NCBI GenBank assembly: GCA_949126835.1
Contig: OX421507.1
Span: 12,652,852 to 12,716,851, forward strand
DNA: 64,000 bases
DNA from: Anisus vortex
Taxonomy: Eukaryota; Mollusca; Gastropoda; Planorbidae
Direction: 5' to 3'
Made by a program: the position numbers and the translations under genes. Below are positions 61,235 to 64,000 of the stretch, in pieces. How positions within the stretch are numbered: the first letter of the stretch is position 1; every line of letters begins with the position of its first letter. The notes below the pieces were generated by a model. The model did no database searches and was not told the DNA's origin. It was given only the letters and a program-made list of their open reading frames with translations.

Positions 61235-64000
61235 GTAAGAGTGTAGTCTGGGCCTAAAGAAATAGATTTTTAAATACTTCTTCTGTTGTTATTTTCCTAG
61301 TAAATTTTCACTTACTGTCTATTATACACAGTCTTCTTGTATACACATGGTTGCACAGTACAAGTATTAGACAACTAGAAGAGACACCAGGCTGAAAAAC
61401 TTGAAATGTTTACCTCCAATGCATCTATTGATTTCTTCAACTTCATTATCCAGACATTAACTCTAAGCTTTTTTTTCCAATTGCTTAAGTAAGAGCAGAA
61501 TAATGAATCAGTTAAAGAACAACTGATCTTTATAATAGAGAAATTAAAAGTATTCTTGCCTGGACCAGATTGGTCCATAGGGCTGGGGAAGCAGCATTGA
61601 GAAGTTTCTGTTTACTTGGGATTGTGTGGCCATTACAATGCCCAGCCACCTTTACTTTGCCCCCAACTAATGTCAGATACCCATCAGAGCTAGACTTTAC
61701 CAGAATGTGAACCCATAACCTTCTGTAGTCCAGCTGAATGCACTTTAACTCAGCCACCGTGTCCCATTTATGATAGAATATACTATTACTATTTTAACAA
61801 TCACTGTGAAAAATATTATACTAAAGCATACTAGAAAGCTCTTTTACTTTGCTTACACAAGAGTTTACAAGCCAAGTATTTTTTCAAGTGTGGACACAGA
61901 GAAAAAGGGAAGTGGGTGTATCAGTACCTTTTCCTGTAGTCTTTGGGGCCACTTCTTTTTAGGTCTCCTTATGTCCACAAAGTTGAGTGTTTTAAAGTAC
62001 ATTGACCCCCTACTCTTTCAATTGACTACCCACTCTTTCAATTGACTACCCACTCTTCCAATTGACGACAAAGTGTCCACATTGATTGGTTGAGCAAATC
62101 TTCACTGTGTCTTACATTTACTTACACTTACAACTAATTACATTTTAGCTTTTCATTCAGAGAGAAAACAACCCCAAAAGAAACATGCCTGAAACTAATG
62201 TGTATTTAATGGAAAGAAAACACCAGGTGTTGTTTTAACTATGAAATATTGAAAGTTTTTACATCAGCTTTTAGTTCATTGAACACATACTTAGTGTTAT
62301 TTCACGACTTTCTGGCAGAATAGAGGTTTTAGTTTGATTGCTTACCTGGCAAGATGATGGTTCATTGATGAGGTCATTAATAAAAACTTCAAAATCTCAA
62401 ATCTATTCTTTCTAGTTTTCTAATTGCAATCTACATATGATTTCAATTTATATATTACAGATTTTTTCTTTAGTCTTTCTTAAAGTCACTACAAATTGCT
62501 ATGCCTTTTAATTTACATAGCCTTATTTTACAAGTAACAAGTCGTTCTTAAACGTCTAGGTGTGGGCTTGTTTAAGATAGAGAATACAAAAAAGGTATCA
62601 GGATCTAATAACTTTTCTCCCAATAAAATGAAAAATGTTGTTTCACTACAGGATGTTATGGCTGTGGTAGAGAAACGTAGACATGACTGCTTGCAGTGGG
62701 TCAGAAAGACCAGGGAAGAGAAGAAGACCATTCTCAAAGAGCAGCTGGACCTGATCCAGGCAGAGAAAGAGAAAGTCCAGCTGGAGTGTGATGGTCTCCA
62801 GTACCAGGTCAGTTACCACCAAACAGCTGAATATCAAATCAGGATTGCTTATGTTCAAGGATTTTGAATAATGAAAATATTTTAAAGTAATTTATGTATA
62901 ATTTTACAGTTGAAGTGGGAATGTTGAAATCTTGTAACTTTCTTCTCTTTGAAGTGTTTTTGTTTGAAGAAGTTTGTTTATATGTAGATACCTCTTTGAG
63001 TAAGTTGGTCTAAGTATAGTTAACACTTTGAGTCATTTGGTTTATATATAGATACCACTTGAACTGCTCAGTATGTTTTATTGTTGAATGTAATTTATTG
63101 TGCCAAATCGTAGCCAAATTATTTGTGTGTATTTAATGCAAACGGTTAATGTATAAATGTATGTTGTCCTTTTTTATCAGGTGGAAGTTAGAAACATCAC
63201 CAAAAAAATCAGTGACCTTAATGAAAAACTGGACACTACCAGCACCTTGTCAGAACCTCGAGAGAATTCTTTTATGCAATATGAATATAAACACAATGAT
63301 GCACTACGTGAGGTGGCCAAGGCCATCAGCAACTTCGGAACACTCAGGGTCAGCACAACTTTCCCCGCGTTGACCACTGCAGAGGCGAAGAAGGCCACAG
63401 CACATTTAAGAACATCCGTGAAAATTCTTACAGTCGACTACCACGGCGTCCCTCGGTCAACTGGTGGTGACCCAGTATTTGTTGACCTGCGAACTGAAAA
63501 GGGGGAACCTGTAGACTGCAAGGTCAAGGACAATGATGATGGGTCGTATGACGTTTTGTACCTGCCGACCCGGCCGGGTAAATTGAAAATGTCAGTGACG
63601 ATCTTCAACCGACCAATCAAAGATAACCCTATAGTTATTGATGTTAGTGAACATATCGAACCGATCTGGAGATTTGGTAGTCGAGGTGCTGGTGAGGACA
63701 ATTTGAATCAGCCAACTAGGATAGCTTCAGGACCTGATGATACTGTTTATGTTCTGGACACTGGCAATAGTAGAATAAAAGTTATCGGTAAAGACGGGTC
63801 GATCTTGAGACATCTGGGGTCAACAGGGGTAGAGAATCAGAGTGCCACAGGGCTCAGCGTCACAAGCAGTGGTCAGCTAGTGGTCATCAACTGGCGGTCT
63901 AAACTGGTCTCCATCTTAGACCCGGTGGACGGGGCCGCTGTAAAGCAATACTCCTGCCCAGAGTTTATCGACCCCATAGATATAGCAGTCAACACCCGCA
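60632..64000 (+). CDS. TRIM-NHL E3 ubiquitin ligase (TRIM2/3-like), 5' part of gene
   Basis: Three coding exons are visible: 60632-61234, 62652-62807 and 63181 to beyond the window. Joined, they give 526 codons in one frame with phase-0 junctions. The domain order is RING, one B-box type 2, coiled coil, filamin/ABP280 repeat, then the first NHL repeats. That order is known from the TRIM2/TRIM3/TRIM71 class of ubiquitin ligases, which act in the cytoplasm on proteins or RNA-linked targets. The NHL propeller should continue past 64000, so the C-terminus is missing here. A splice acceptor (T-rich tract then ACAG) ends at 60629, two bases before the ATG, so at least one untranslated exon must lie upstream. 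The exons are clearly more GC-rich than the flanks. Substrate and orthology within the class cannot be told from this piece. Confidence 0.93.
61559..61767 (-). mobile_element. tRNA-derived SINE, family A, copy 3 (in TRIM-NHL intron)
   Basis: On the minus strand it starts GGGACACGGTGGCTGAGTTA, with B box-like GGGTTCACATTC and the same body as copies 1 and 2 (AGCTCTGATGGGTATCTGAC, TTAGTTGGGGGCAAAGTAAA). It lies in the 1,417-bp intron 61235-62651, antisense to the gene. Confidence 0.8.
62652..62807 (+). CDS. TRIM-NHL coiled-coil exon
   Basis: Encodes residues 202-253 (52 codons, phase 0 at both ends). It is rich in Lys, Glu, Gln and Leu with heptad-like spacing, as expected for the TRIM coiled coil that drives dimerisation. 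Acceptor CTACAG|GATG and donor CAG|GTCAGT fit the consensus. Confidence 0.9.
63181..64000 (+). CDS. TRIM-NHL exon with filamin repeat and first NHL repeats (partial)
   Basis: Starts after TTTTTATCAG and stays open to the window end (273 codons plus one base, residues 254-526). The coiled coil ends near residue 310. A filamin/ABP280 immunoglobulin-like repeat covers about 314-408, with the typical DNDDGSYDVLYLPTRPG core. NHL repeats begin near 416, with blades containing PTRIASGPDDTVYVLDTGN and a following LVVINWRSKLVSILDP segment. NHL propellers usually have six blades; only the first two or so fit in this window. Confidence 0.92.
   Translation, partial: MEVRNITKKISDLNEKLDTTSTLSEPRENSFMQYEYKHNDALREVAKAISNFGTLRVSTTFPALTTAEAKKATAHLRTSVKILTVDYHGVPRSTGGDPVFVDLRTEKGEPVDCKVKDNDDGSYDVLYLPTRPGKLKMSVTIFNRPIKDNPIVIDVSEHIEPIWRFGSRGAGEDNLNQPTRIASGPDDTVYVLDTGNSRIKVIGKDGSILRHLGSTGVENQSATGLSVTSSGQLVVINWRSKLVSILDPVDGAAVKQYSCPEFIDPIDIAVNTR

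Overview
This window is animal nuclear DNA, most likely from a mollusc and plausibly a heterobranch (pulmonate-type) snail. The evidence is one intron-containing TRIM-NHL gene with GT-AG splice sites, tRNA-derived SINEs, LTR and non-LTR retroelements, hAT-type MITEs, long TATC/TCTG microsatellites, and an AT-rich background broken by long poly-C and poly-G runs. The phylum is an inference from overall character; the metazoan origin is well supported.

Layout. 1-7062 is non-coding and holds one 212-bp hAT-type MITE (4687-4898). 7063-11870 is a complete, very young non-coding LTR retroelement: 1.33-kb LTRs that differ only in two C-run lengths, flanked by a GATAA target duplication. 11871-20179 is non-coding with old repeat fragments. 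20180-27313 is a young Ty3/gypsy-type element on the minus strand with 625-bp LTRs and an 18-nt tRNA-Pro primer site. It has a single intact 896-codon ORF reading Gag, zinc knuckle, aspartic protease, a remnant of integrase and a C-terminal membrane segment; reverse transcriptase and RNase H are absent. A 765-bp hAT MITE is nested in its 3' LTR with an 8-bp duplication. 27314-50312 is non-coding with a TATC/TCTG microsatellite, two SINE families, a non-LTR retroelement tail (38929-39276) and minisatellites (48352-48945). 50313-56440 is a giant 32-bp minisatellite of about 191 units in constant register, followed directly by a SINE (56459-56710) and a 35-bp tandem array (56716-56926). 60630-64000 holds the first coding exons of a TRIM-NHL E3 ubiquitin ligase, which runs off the right end.

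Gene content. The only convincing host gene is the TRIM-NHL ligase. The Gag-protease ORF is the only other real coding region. The very long open frames on the minus strand of the 32-bp array are an artefact of a repeat unit that has no minus-strand stop. The most unusual features are the compacted gypsy ORF with its membrane tail, the non-coding LTR element, and the register-perfect minisatellite with an alternating two-variant pattern.
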